A DNA stretch of 64,000 bases from Gigantopelta aegis. Its lineage: Eukaryota > Mollusca > Gastropoda > Neomphalida > Peltospiridae. Positions 1 through 11,345 of this stretch are shown piece by piece. A model generated the notes under the pieces. It made no database searches. It saw only the letters and a program-made list of their open reading frames with translations, and was not told where the DNA came from. The stretch lies in contig NC_054704.1 in assembly GCF_016097555.1 (NCBI RefSeq), positions 81,434,585-81,498,584 on the forward strand, written 5' to 3'. Numbering within the stretch: position 1 is the stretch's first letter; the number at the start of each line of letters is the position of its first letter. The position numbers and the translations under genes are program-made.

Positions 1-53
<53 letters not shown>
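1..53. repeat. (TC)n microsatellite
   Basis: Almost pure TC dinucleotide run at the window edge, with one CC interruption. It probably continues upstream of the window. Confidence 0.95.
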
Positions 54-54
<1 letters not shown>

Positions 55-984
55 TCAGGCGTCAACATTAAAAAACAAAACAAAAAACAAACAAAACATT
101 CCAATATGTCAGAGACCAAAATATTTATTAGCCGTAGATTCCAAATGAGCCTAGCGATGCACTCTACTACATTTAAATCAGTGAACATGATCACATGTTT
201 ATACATGTATACTAAAAACAAAACCCAACTAGGTGGACATAGATGATCAAAGCATCATCATTTTACTGTTGAATAATTTTAATAAATACACAAATCAGTT
301 AGAATTCGATTATTAACGAATTATGTATTGATTTAATATTTAATTTTAGGGAATAATGCAATCATTGGTTATATAACTTTCTGTAGATGTGGGTTGGGAG
401 GTGTCTTCGTTTTCCTTTTTAAATTTTTTCCCTCTTTTTTATTTGGGGGGACGGGGGATATGTGTCGTGTTGTTGTTTTGTTTTTTGTTTTCGTTTCATT
501 ATAAATGTTTTGTTTACAATTCACGATCGAAATGCGATGCTACTACAAACATTAACGACTTGAAACACAAAGACACAAAAAAACATAATATTAAATGTTA
601 AACAAAAACTGTGTTAGCCATGAATCATGTTACAATGGCTTAAAAGTAAGGAATGTCAATTTTAATTATCTTAAGTAGCTTTGACAAATATACTTACCAG
701 CTGCTTATTTGTTTTCGCAAGAACGGTCGTGATTTTTAGTTAATATTCCATTTTTCTTTCTAGATGTATATATTTCATGTAAAATATATTTCATCTTTTC
801 CAGATCACAATAATGGGTGTATGCCGGAGTTTAGATGACGTATCGGACTTTGATGTTAAAAGACGTATATATACACTGTTGAAACATTTACTGCCTGTTT
901 TATAAACGCTTGTTAAAGATCTAAGGAACATAATGGTATATATAGTATGTCTGGTAATCGTCTGTTGGAGGCTGCATGTGTACT
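54..984. other. AT-rich spacer, no gene seen
   Basis: No recognisable coding region, RNA gene or transposon was seen. The short open frames are T-rich low-complexity translations. Confidence 0.6.
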
Positions 985-996
985 TTCTCAACTTAC

Positions 997-1327
997 GGGC
1001 GGGACGTATAGCCAAGTGGTAAAAGCGTTCGCTTGATGCGCGGTCAGTCTAGGATCGATTCCCATCGGTGGACCTATTGGGCTATTTCTCGTTCCAGCCA
1101 GTGCTCCACAACTGAGGTAACAAAGGCCGTGGTATGTACTATCCTGTCTGTGGGATGGTGCATATAAAAGATCCATTGTTGCTAATCGAAAAGAGTAGCC
1201 CATGAAGTGGCGACAGCGGGTTTCCTCTCTCAATATTTGTGTGGTCCTTAACCATAATGTCTGACGCCATATACCCGTAAATAAAATGTGTTGAGTGCGT
1301 CGTTAAATAAAACATTTCCTTCCTTCC
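997..1327 (+). mobile_element. Full-length tRNA-derived SINE (head I, tail a)
   Basis: Best-preserved reference copy in the window. The 5' head has a tRNA-like A box (AGCCAAGTGG region) and B box (GGATCGATTCC), followed by a central body and tail a ending in TTCC repeats. It is flanked by a perfect 12-bp target-site duplication, TTCTCAACTTAC, at 985-996 and 1328-1339. This is direct evidence of insertion by target-primed retrotransposition, presumably driven by an unseen LINE. Confidence 0.92.
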
Positions 1328-1661
1328 TTCTCAACTTACATATCTGTTAATGTGACTATATCTATAAAGTCAGGTTTCTAAAAATTGCGAGAACGATCAT
1401 TTTGTTCGCGCGTCGTTCGCCTTATTTGTCTAGTTTCGCATTAAATTTAGGACAATATTTATATGGTCATGATGGGTTACGCAAAAAAAACGAAGCGGGT
1501 TACCTGAATTTATATTTACGTAACCCATAAATGGTTCACGCCAATTTTCATTTAGATTGAATTAACATGTATGTGTGTATCGATCTTCCTGTCTGTCTGT
1601 CTGTCGGCTTGTCTGTCGGCATAACAACAGCAGATAGGCTGGGACTTTTTGTTTTTCATCC

Positions 1662-1668
1662 TTTTTTT

Positions 1669-1707
<39 letters not shown>
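1662..1707 (+). repeat. T17-G29 homopolymer junction
   Basis: Seventeen T followed directly by twenty-nine G on the + strand. Other T-run/G-run junctions lie at 6067-6104, 6788-6814 and 27840-27877. Confidence 0.9.
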
Positions 1708-1708
<1 letters not shown>

Positions 1709-1781
1709 TTTTTTTCATTCTTTGTTTGTTTATTGTTTATTGTTGTTTGTTTTTTGTGGGTTTTTTGGTAAGTGCTGGGTC

Positions 1782-1912
1782 GCCATTAGTTCAGTCGGTA
1801 GAGCGTTCACCTAAGGTGTTTGGGTCGTAGGATCAAACCTTGATAGACCCACTGAGATATCAAATACCGTGGTATGTACTGCCTTGTCTTTATTTACATT
1901 ATTGCTGATAAA
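1782..1912 (+). mobile_element. SINE fragment (head II)
   Basis: A tRNA-like head with TTCAGTCGGTAGAGCG and a degraded B-box region, then the common central piece CCGTGGTATGTACTG. The 3' tail is missing. Confidence 0.7.
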
Positions 1913-2222
1913 AAAATGTAGAGGGACATTTTGTTTGGCTTGAATTTACTTTATAGTACAGCACTTTGTTTTTACAGGACAGCCCCAAGGATTGATCATC
2001 TTGCGACTCGTGTCAGAAAAACCATCTACCAAAGGATTCGTGCCTGAAACTATTATTCTCTTGTATTTATGGGTGTGTGAGTCCTGATATTCAATTAGTC
2101 TAGCTCAAACACGCTGTTCTGAGCACACTAATCAGCTACAATCGATTGCGTGGCTAAAAGGCATTTATTTAAAACGACTGATTCGTTCTTACATGTAACT
2201 GATAACAAAACGTATTTTGGAC

Positions 2223-2225
<3 letters not shown>

Positions 2226-2266
<41 letters not shown>

Positions 2267-2327
2267 CATACATACATACATATATAGATATATATAGATA
2301 TATATATATATACATATATATATATAT
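2226..2327. repeat. (TA)n microsatellite with CATA interruptions
   Basis: Long TA run, then CATACATACATA, then mixed TATATAGA repeats. Confidence 0.9.
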
Positions 2328-2440
2328 GGTTTCAAAAGAAAGATAAATTAATTTTAATTCCATCAGCAATTTATTATAAAAGACATTTTATCTATTACGT
2401 ACGATGTTTCTGCATTTAACTTTCATTTTCATTAACGTTC

Positions 2441-2788
2441 TTAAAGGGACATACCCTAGTTTTTAAACACTAAGGAATATTTTCGGGGGTTTTTGACAAT
2501 TGAAATCATACTTTACTTATGGTTTAGATTATCAATGTCCGTACATTCGAAGTGTTTTGGGTCATCTTGGTGTTTTTAATATCACAAAATGCATTTCTCA
2601 TATTTTTAAAAACGCATTAGCGTCTGAGAAGTAACAGTTATGGAGTCGAATTCTAGTCTATTTTTAGAGGGTATTTCATCATTTTAAAATCACTCAATTC
2701 TAACTTTATCCAAATGTGTTACAGGTTTATAGATTAAGTAAACTTAGTGTTAATTTTCACGGGTTGAAACTATTGTCTGTCCCTTTAA
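2441..2788. mobile_element. MITE flanked by TTAA
   Basis: The left end reads TTAAAGGGACATACCCTAG. The reverse complement of the right end reads TTAAAGGGACAGACAATAG. The inverted ends plus TTAA on both sides fit a TTAA-targeting DNA transposon family (piggyBac- or Kolobok-like). No coding capacity is present in the 348 bp, so it is a non-autonomous element. The superfamily is inference. Confidence 0.75.
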
Positions 2789-2989
2789 TGACCTCAAATC
2801 TTACTTACTTGTGCGAAGATTAATTTGCAGGTGCGCAAATAAATTAAAATATTTTATTTGACGTTTTACGACATTGTCACAGAGACAAGAATTTTAATTA
2901 CCGAGTACCTGTACTGCAGCCGAGAAATGAATCCAGTATGTTTTAGAGGAAGGTGTCATCTGTCATCATAAAATGGATGGCTGTGTGTG

Positions 2990-3432
2990 GTACTGGTGCT
3001 GGTGGTTTTAATGGTGATGTTGATGATGATGATGATGATGATGATGGTAATGTTGGTGATGATGGTCATGTGTACGGTGGTGGTGGTGGTGGTGGTGGTG
3101 ATGATGATGATGATGGTAGTACTGGTGATGTTAGCCATGTATATGGTGCTGGTGGTGATGATGATGATGGTGATGGTGATGGTGGTTTTAATGATGGTGA
3201 TGATGATGATAATGATGGTGGTTTTAATGATGATGATGGTGGTGGTAATGATGATGATGATGGTGGTGGTGGTGGTGATGATTATGGTGGTAATGGTGGT
3301 GGTGAGGAGGAAGAGGATGGTAGTGACTATGACGATGATCATGTGTATGTTGGTGGTGGTGATGGTGATGATAACGAAGATGGTGATGATAATAGTGATG
3401 ATGAAGTTGATGATGATGATCATGATGATTTA
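2990..3432. repeat. (GAT/GGT)n trinucleotide repeat block
   Basis: About 440 bp of mixed GAT and GGT triplets with a few AAT and GAA. Several frames are open on both strands simply because the repeat lacks stops. The 179-residue Asp/Gly frame has no conserved domain, so I do not call a gene. Confidence 0.85.
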
Positions 3433-3525
3433 TTTTGTTCATTTATTCAATTAAGCTTCAAGCATCATATCCTAGACTTTTTTCTTCAGTGATATGGCAT
3501 GATATCATCATAATGCGAAAGCAGA

Positions 3526-3529
<4 letters not shown>

Positions 3530-3594
<65 letters not shown>
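3530..3594. repeat. (TA)n microsatellite
   Basis: Uninterrupted TA dinucleotides. Confidence 0.95.
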
Positions 3595-3597
<3 letters not shown>

Positions 3598-3693
3598 TAC
3601 TATCACAAGTTATTGTATTGAGATCGAGACTTTAAATTTCCACTCTCAACATTCAGTTATCTACTTCATTTTTCATGAAACTTTCAATTGCCT

Positions 3694-3694
<1 letters not shown>

Positions 3695-3774
<80 letters not shown>
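3695..3774. repeat. (TC)n microsatellite
   Basis: Pure CT/TC dinucleotide run. Confidence 0.95.
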
Positions 3775-3778
<4 letters not shown>

Positions 3779-3827
3779 CTCTGTTCAAATCTTCAAGGAA
3801 CTTTCTTTCACTTCTCTCTACCATCTT

Positions 3828-3916
3828 AACCATATGTTTTACGCCATATAACCGTAAATAAAATGTGTTGTGTACAATGTAAAATAAAACATTTCCTTCC
3901 TTCCTTCCTTCCTTCT
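3828..3916 (+). mobile_element. SINE 3' tail fragment (tail a)
   Basis: Only the tail is left: the ACGCCATATAACCGTAAATA block, then AATAAAACATTTCC and five TTCC repeats. Confidence 0.8.
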
Positions 3917-3956
3917 CTCTACCATGTAACATTTAGTTGTCTGCCTTATTGTATCT

Positions 3957-4196
3957 TGGGGTCGGTTTGGGATCGATCACGTCGGTGGGCCCACTGGGCT
4001 ATTTCTCGTTCTAGTCGGTGCACCAAGACTGGTATATCAAAGGTCACGGTATGTGCTATCTTGTCTGTGGGATAATCCATATAAAAGACCCCTTGCAACT
4101 AATGACTATATGTCATAATTACCAAATGTTTGACATCCAGTAGCCGATGATTAATAAATCAATGTACTCTAGTGGTGTCGTTAAAAAAAAAAACTT
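3957..4196 (+). mobile_element. 5'-truncated SINE (head I body, tail b)
   Basis: Starts just before the B box (GGGATCGATC), then the CCCACTGGGCTATTTCTCG body and tail b with GACATCCAGTAGCCGATGAT. It ends in an A run at 4184-4195. Confidence 0.85.
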
Positions 4197-4804
4197 ATTT
4201 TAGTGTACCTTGTTTCTTTCCATCATGCGTGACAGAGTGTAGAATTAAACTGTTCAACTATAAATTTGTCTAGAACATAGTTTTGTGGGGTTTTGGAGGG
4301 TTTTTTAGTGCCAGTTGATTTAGTATGCAAAATAAAAGATTGCAAATATTGTTGAAAACTAACGGCGTTAGCGTCTTTGTAATTGCCACATCAAACTCGC
4401 TTCCTCGTGTCTTCTAATTCCCACAATTACTGTTGGAAGCTAATAAACCACGGCTAATGACGTGCCACGGCTTTTTACAGCTGAGCGTGTCGGCACACTC
4501 GTTCAAAATAAGGACATCATTAGGGTCCAAACGCAGATTGAGAGTCTGTCTCGACATTAAATTAGGAACGCGTGAGGCAGCAAGATGCGGCTTAATAAAT
4601 CTTTGATTGAGATTTTAGTTCCGGTTTTCTTTCCTTTTTTTCAGCACACATCTTAGTTTAATGGTCTATGGTTGGGGTGTCACAATGTAGAGAATCGGCC
4701 ATGTGACGTGGGATGTTAGGTGAAGGTGTAGATACTTTAGCGTAAAATATTTTTTGGACGATATACGGTAATTTTCAGTTTACATTGAAACAAACTTTGG
4801 ACGT
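4197..4804. other. Spacer, nothing recognised
   Basis: No open frame of note, no tRNA and no inverted repeat was seen. Confidence 0.55.
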
Positions 4805-5143
4805 TGTTTTTGTTTTGTTTTGTTTGGTATGGTTTTGATTCGTTTGGTTTGATTTTGATTGGTTGGGTTTGGTTTGATTTGGTATGGTTTTGATTCATTT
4901 GGTTTGGTTTTGTTTTGATTCATTTGGTTTGGTTTGGTATGGTTTTGATTCGTTTGGTTTGGTTTGGTATGGTTTTGATTCGTTTTGTTTTGTTTGGTTT
5001 GGTTTGGTTTGGTTTGGTATGGTTTGGTTTGGTTTGGTTTGGTATTATTTTGATTCGTTTGGTTTGGTTTTGATTGGTTTTATTTTCATTGGTTGGGTTT
5101 GGTTTGATTTGATTTGGATTTTGTTTTGTTGTTCTTTGTTTGG

Positions 5144-5207
<64 letters not shown>

Positions 5208-5215
5208 ATATATTG
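4805..5215 (+). repeat. GGTTT-type minisatellite running into (TG)n
   Basis: About 330 bp of GGTTT/GGTAT/TTTTGATTCG modules, then a TG run at 5148-5207. The + strand has almost no C throughout. The open frames here come from repeat composition. Confidence 0.9.
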
Positions 5216-5686
5216 TTTGTTTTTGTTTTTAATGGGTGTTTTAGGATGTATTTTATTACGCGTGCAATCAAGCAAGCACGCATGCATACAAACGCGCAGA
5301 CCTATACATGTATATATATATATATATATACATCTGTATAATATGTAACATGTCAAGAAAGAGAAAGATTGTTTATCGTGTGACAGCTCAAGACGTTTTT
5401 ATTATGTGTTTATTGCATTGCTTATTACGAGGCTAAAACGTAACTGGGTCGTCGCGACTACAGCCCTGATTCAAACAATTGTCATTCCGTCTTTCATATC
5501 ACGTATGAGATAGGAAAAGACTTTAAAGGCTGTGTTAAGACCTACTAGTACCCCTACATATACACCAGCAGGTATAAAAGAATAGTTTAAAGTGACATCC
5601 ATCCGCCCCACACCTACTAACATACCTCGATGTGATCATTTCTGGAACACATATAATACCATTTAATTTATAGCACAGTTGAAGAA

Positions 5687-5973
5687 AAGGAAATGTTTTA
5701 GTTAACTATGCACTCAACACATTTTATTTAAGGTTATATGGCGTCGGACATATGGTTAAGGACTTCATGGGCTACACTTTTCGATTAGCAGCAAGGGATC
5801 TTTTATATGCACCATTCCAGAGACAGGATAGTACATACCACGGCCTTTGTTACTCCAGTTCTGGAGCACTGGCTAGAAGGAGAAATAGCCCAATGGGCCC
5901 ACCGACGGGGATCGATCCTAGATCGATCGCGCATCATGCGAGCGCTGTACCACTGAGCTACGTCCCGCTCCTA
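5687..5973 (-). mobile_element. SINE (head I, tail a) with target duplication
   Basis: Reverse-complement copy. Tail a lies at the left and the head, ending GCGGGACGTAGCTCAGTGG on the minus strand, at the right. It is flanked by 15-bp duplications with one mismatch: AGCACAGTTGAAGAA at 5672-5686 and AGCACAGCTGAAGAA at 5974-5988. Confidence 0.9.
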
Positions 5974-6064
5974 AGCACAGCTGAAGAAGTAGGTGCGAAG
6001 TTCTTTCGAATAGTACTACAGAAGGTGAGATGTTTTCAACACTGTGTGTCAGCAGAAAATAACG

Positions 6065-6066
<2 letters not shown>

Positions 6067-6095
<29 letters not shown>

Positions 6096-6104
6096 GGGGG
6101 GGGG
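6067..6104 (+). repeat. T29-G9 homopolymer junction
   Basis: A run of 29 T followed by nine G. A similar T16-G11 tract lies at 6788-6814. Confidence 0.85.
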
Positions 6105-8925
6105 TGTTTTGTTTAAAGAGTCAAAAAAGAAACCAGATTTTCCCATTACAGTTATTCATAATACCAAGATTATTAAAGTTGCATTATTATATAAATAGTT
6201 GCTAGTGCCATATTTTGCTACTTTTACATTTATTTCTGATAAATTACTGCAGATTAATCTGCCATACACATGATATTTACATACTTAACTTGAGAACATT
6301 AAAATTGCAATGTGCTGTTACTAGGCGTAAACAGTTATTTCCACATCGTATATTTATCAAACCAGTAGCTGTTTCTTCGCCCTCAGAGAATTATGGGTAA
6401 AAATATCTGCGCAATAATCGTGAACGTTCGACGATTTCCCAATAAAATTAAATTTTTTGCAGGTAAATGGAATTAATCAGTTGTAATTGTTATTGCAATG
6501 TTGTTCTAGGTATAATATTTATATTTCAGAAAGAAACAATAATAGATAGTTTGGGTCATTATCCAACTTAGATAAAGACATATAATGCCGAAGCATTTTT
6601 TTCCCTTATTTTGGAAATACATAGTTTACAATTGATTTAAGAGAGAAACCGTTCCCGGTACAGATGTTATTATGTGGTGTGTGTGATAAGGGTTTTTGTG
6701 TTTGTTTTATTTTGTTGTTGTTGTTGTTGTTTTTGGGGGTAGGGGTAGGGGGTATTTGTTTTTGTTTGTTGTTGTTGTTGTTGGGGGTTTTTTTTTTTTT
6801 TTTGGGGGGGGGGGTTGGGAAGGGATTTTCTTTATATAATTTCTTTCTTTCTTTTTTTTCGTTGAGGTTTTGGCGGTGGGGGTTCTTCCTAATTATAAAC
6901 GATGGAGGAGTTTCTTATATAAAAAGACTTGGAAGCAATAATAACGACTTTTAATAACCATCCTATGATGAAAAAGGCCAGTTTAACGAAGCTCTCACTT
7001 TGTTTCAGCCAGTGTCAGGTTTAACATGGTCGCAGTAAATATTTGTACAGTACAGTTTTTAGAGAAAAGACACCCAGTGTCTCATTTTCAAGGGGATTTA
7101 TACTTCAACCGACAGCGGTGATGTTTTGAGAAATAAAGCTCCTCTCACCCCAAATACGAAGCGTTACCGGTTGTTACCAGTGATTTGTGGAGATGCGCCC
7201 TCAAACCGGAAGTTGAACTTGCAGTGTCGTATACCCACGTAAATAATTAAAGCGTCGGGTCTGATTCTAACTTCAAACGTAAAATGTAAAAATCCTATTA
7301 GGTTGGGGGGTTTTCTAAATGTTTTTACACTGCATGACACGCCATAGAGACAGTGTAAGTCCATGGTTCTCCGTCTGCCATGAAATACTGGTATTAGGGT
7401 GTCAAATCCAATATCACACAGAATATCTCGATAATGTCGTGTGTGATTACAAAATAAAATCACTTATCGCACTTACAATCGACGACAAACATGTTCTTCT
7501 TCAACTGGATCTGACCTGAAGGTGTTCCAATGAGGCGGCGGTGTATGCGGTCGAAAGGTGATACCTCTTGTAAACAGCTTTAATATAGGAGGTTCCTTTT
7601 ACCCTTCAGTCTTCGTGGTAATAATTCCAGCAAGATAAAGCATGCAATAGGTGTTTTATTGCTGAAAGGTTGTTGGTGCATATGTTTTCATGGTTAAAAT
7701 GTAAAATCACAATGTTAGGTCTGTTAAAAAAGAGAGTATATGCGTAGTTGAGTGAATGTATATGTATGAGTGAGTGAGTGAGTGACCGTGTGTGTGCGTG
7801 GGTGACTTAGTTGGGATTGGATTTAATTTTAATATTTTCTTTCTTTTATTGTCTTCTCATTTCTTTTTCCTTTGATAAAGAGTGAGAGTGATTTTATCAT
7901 ATTCTTTTAAATTTAAAAACAAATGTTTTGGGGGGATGGATATATTTTGGGTTCTTTCCTCTCCACACTGTTGGGGGGGGGGGGGGTCAAGTTACAAAAA
8001 AAAAATCATTTTTCAATTTTTGTAGTCTTTTGTTTCTTTTTTATTTAACAAAGATGTTATATGCGTCTGTTTGAAGTGGATCCATTCAAAATATTTGACA
8101 TTGCCATTGCTTATTTTGAATAACGGTAAAGACATTAATGGACAAAACGAAGTGAGTGTTTGTTGTATTTAGGTTTAGCGTTGAAAACCTGTATCTCGAT
8201 AATTGCTGAATTGATGGTGTTGGCTAAGTAATGAACCCGTTGCACCGTGTAACACGCATATGGTTTTATGGATTGCTTCGCATCAAATCAGTGGCTTCCG
8301 TGTCAGAGTTGTAGAGGCCATTAAATATTTATGGAGTAAATGCAACTGCTGTTCTCATTGGAAGTAATATGTGACAGAGTTTAGTTGTGTAAATACTACT
8401 ATATCACACCAATAAATTAACGTACTTTTATTTAGTGTACAGTTGTAAGTCGGTGGACACTAAACGTTAACAAAGGTGCTTGTTATCGTGGTATTAGATC
8501 ACGGTTCTAAAAAAATACATATATTATCGGGTTTGGACGTCCCATAACACTTTGCACATTTATTAATATTAAAATCGGAGAAAATTGTATTAGATCTATC
8601 TAAATTTCGCAATAAATATCTAAATGAAAACAAACAAAAAAGTTATTGTCAAAGTTAATGTTTCGTTTACTACAACTGTTGCTAGTGTTAGTATTATTTA
8701 TAATTTTATATCTATTGTTTATATTACCATATAAATGTATATAAATAACACTTTATTGTATTGATAACCACGCAATGTATTTTGTATTGAAGTTTAAAGT
8801 GTAATTGCGATTCTCTGTAATAAATAAATAAATAATCAATATCTTGTTACATACGTCATTTTCTTGCAAGTATTAATATGTTATTCTAGTAATGTTTTAT
8901 TGATGAAGTGACGTTTTTAAATAAC
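6105..8925. other. Spacer without a recognised gene
   Basis: Mostly AT-rich single-copy-looking sequence with the T/G tract at 6788-6814, a GAGT run near 7770 and a G14 run at 7973-7986. A 99-codon minus-strand frame at 7164-7463 shows no motif I know and no splice context that convinces me. Confidence 0.5.
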
Positions 8926-9009
8926 GTCAGGATGGCCGAGTTGTCTAAGGCGCTGCGTTCAGGTCGCAGTCTGGTTCTCCAGGCGTGCGTTCGAATCCCA
9001 CTTCTGACA
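8926..9009 (+). tRNA. tRNA-Leu(CAG), probably decayed
   Basis: An 84-nt class II tRNA with GTCAGGA/TTCTGAC acceptor stem, long variable arm and anticodon loop TTCAGGT (anticodon CAG). A TTTT run follows within 10 nt. Two changes set it apart from the intact copies: GAGTTGTC instead of GAGTGGTC in the D loop, and GTGCGTTCGA instead of GTGGGTTCGA, which puts a C:C mismatch in the T stem. Function is doubtful. Confidence 0.8.
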
Positions 9010-9520
9010 ATTAGTTTTCATTTCTATTTTTTAAATCGAGGATTTTTAGGCATAGGCATATTGTGGAGGCGGGATAGGGTGAAGGCTGAATGTTGTTAAT
9101 AATTAGCACATTTGTTTAACAGCGTTTATTCATATCTCCTACAAAACAGCTCCATAGCATTCCAAAGGAAGCACTACGTATTTTTGTGAGCAGAATGATG
9201 ATAATACATGGTGAAAAACATTCATTCGTCCTGAAGATTTCCATTATGTTTACCCGTATTCGGAGATTGGTGTTGGGGGCAGTTGACCCATCTAACCCAC
9301 CCACCCACCCACTCCCCAGTCTCGTATGGATATGCATTGAGAGAAACTAATTTCACAATGAAAAGTCGATCACAAAGAAAGATAGAAAGAAATCTTTTAG
9401 TTACCGACGGTTATATGGTTAAGGACAGCCACTAAACAGTCGACCATGTTACAAACGATTTCACGTGCAAAACCATTCATTTTTTATTTCAACAGATTTT
9501 TACTTCTTTTTTTTTTTAGA

Positions 9521-10275
9521 GGCGAGACGTAGCCCAGTGGTAAAGCGCTCGCTTGATGCGCAGTCTAGGACCAATCCCCGTCGGTGGACTCACTGGGCTA
9601 TTTTTCGTTGGAGCCAGTTCTCCAAATTTGGGGTTAGAAAGGCCGTGGTATGTGCTATCCTGTCTGTGGGGTGGTGCATATAAAAGGTCTCCCTACACAG
9701 GTGTAACCTGCCATTGAAATCCATGATAAACTGCCCAACTTCAAACGAAGATTGCCCAAAAAAAACGGGTTCTCGTTGGCATTAAAAACATACACCATTG
9801 CGAACATACATTATATAAGCATTTATTTTCAGTCCAAAATTGAGAACATTTCCGTCTCAGTTTTTTGGCTATATGACCGCATCTGGCTGCAGTACTGGTC
9901 AAAACAGGTGGTTCATTAACCGATTCACTCCGGTTGTCTCTTCCGCTATACACCCATGTCCCAAAACGTCAATGCAGAATATTGCAAAACAACATGGGGG
10001 AAAATCTATCCAGAAGGCTTACCATCAAACATACAAATTGTTTTAATTCTTTCCCAATTCCAAGAAGTGAAAATGTGAACCACAATATGTCATAATTAGG
10101 AACTATAGAAACAGTCAACTGTGTAGTGAGACCTAAAGATCCTTTGGTATTAATGGAAAAAGTAGCGGGTTTCCTCTCTAAAACTATATCTCAAAATTAA
10201 CCAAATGTTTGACATCCAATAACCGATGATTAATACATCAATGTACTCTAATGGTGTCGTTAAACAAAACTAACT
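9521..10275 (+). mobile_element. SINE (head I, tail b) split by a MITE
   Basis: The head and body run from 9521 to about 9685 (GGCGAGACGTAGCCCAGTGG to GCATATAAAA). The rest of the same SINE resumes at about 10135 with AAGATCCTTTGGTATTAATG and tail b. The 450 bp between them is a separate insertion. Confidence 0.8.
9686..10134. mobile_element. MITE with 16-bp inverted ends inside a SINE
   Basis: The left end AGGTCTCCCTACACAG (from about 9685) matches the reverse complement of the right end, AGGTCTCACTACACAG, at 15 of 16 positions. The insertion interrupts the SINE at its ATAAAAGATC motif. It has no coding capacity. The target duplication is short and not clear (possibly AAA). Confidence 0.7.
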
Positions 10276-10573
10276 TTAGCTTTTCCAACAGATTTTGCTC
10301 GAAAATCAAAACTACAAGAAATCAAACGTTAAGTCGATCCTCTCTCACAAACAGAATTTGAATCCATAAATCGTTGTTGGACTGTTAATTAGTAAATTGG
10401 TCTTTAGGTGTCTCATCAGTGTTGCTTTACATAGCCGAGCATACACAGATTAACGTAGCTATGCAGCATTTAAACTGGATAAACAATGTTTAACTTTCTA
10501 CCCTGGTCAAAATAGCGGTGCTAATCAGGCCAATAGGAACCGGAAGGTGGGAGGACCTGTGTAACCCCCCCCA
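10276..10573. other. Diverged fragment of the tRNA-Leu unit 3' flank
   Basis: Pieces such as AAATCAAAACTAC, CTCTCACAAACAGAATTTGAA and ATAAATCGTTGTTGGA resemble the flank that follows other tRNA-Leu copies (for example 14960-15060 and 19610-19930). This suggests a worn array unit. No gene is seen. Confidence 0.45.
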
Positions 10574-10579
10574 CCCCCC

Positions 10580-10611
<32 letters not shown>

Positions 10612-10629
10612 CACCCCTACCCCGATCAA

Positions 10630-10682
<53 letters not shown>

Positions 10683-10803
10683 ATACACACACTCGAAGAC
10701 GAAAATATACGTTTTGTCTCCAACTGTATATAGATAAAGGTACAAATATGTCTTGTGCCACCCCTTCCACTATAGAGGCTGTGACCCCCACCCCCAACCC
10801 TCT

Positions 10804-10834
<31 letters not shown>

Positions 10835-10930
10835 ACGAAATATACGTTTAGTTTCCGACTGTATAGAGGCTGTGACCCCCTCACACGCAAGCACGCGCAC
10901 ACGCACACACTTTTTTTTTTTGGCATTAGT
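10574..10930. repeat. Three-part (AC)n repeat block
   Basis: AC runs at about 10579-10605, 10630-10692 and 10804-10830. Between them is a duplicated spacer containing GAAATATACGTTT and CTGTATAGAGGCTGTGACCC. It ends in a short T run. Confidence 0.85.
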
Positions 10931-10943
10931 ATCCATATGAACA

Positions 10944-11333
10944 ACCGGCCTCGGTGGCGTCGTGGCGGGCCATCGGTCTACAGGCTGGTAGGTACTGGGT
11001 TCGGATCCCAGTCGAGGCATGGAATTTTTAATCCAGATACCGACTCCAAACCCTGAGTGAGTGCTCCGCAAGGCTCAATGGGTAGGTGTAAACCACTTGC
11101 ACCGACCAGTGATCCATAACTGGTTCAACAAAGGCCATGGTTTGTGCTATCCTGCCTGTGGGAAGCGCAAATAAAAGATCCCTTGCTGCCTGTCGTAAAA
11201 GAGTAGCCTATGTGGCGACAGCGGGTTTCCTCTAAAAAAAATCTGTGTGGTCCTTAACCATATGTCTGACGCCATATAACCGTAAATAAAATGTGTTGAG
11301 TGCGTCGTTAAATAAAACACTTCTTTCTTTCTT
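10944..11333 (+). mobile_element. Full-length SINE (head III, tail a)
   Basis: The head begins CCGGCCTCGGTGGCGTCGTG, with B box GGTTCGGATCCC and a longer body (CCAGATACCGACTCCAAACC). It then joins the same downstream part and tail a used by head I SINEs. A perfect 12-bp duplication, TCCATATGAACA, lies at 10932-10943 and 11334-11345. Confidence 0.92.
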
Positions 11334-11345
11334 TCCATATGAACA

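Noticed and set aside
791-1233. Minus-strand frames over the SINE at 997-1327
   Set aside because: They are frames of the SINE complement. The same peptides recur over other SINE copies (for example 20119-20418 and 35340-35591).
2953-3492. 179-codon Asp/Gly-rich open frame
   Set aside because: It is a translation of a GAT/GGT repeat. Overlapping frames on both strands are open for the same reason and there is no domain.
4884-5348. 154-codon frame of Phe, Gly, Val and Cys
   Set aside because: Translation of GGTTT and TG repeats.
7164-7463. 99-codon minus-strand frame
   Set aside because: No family resemblance and no supporting signals.
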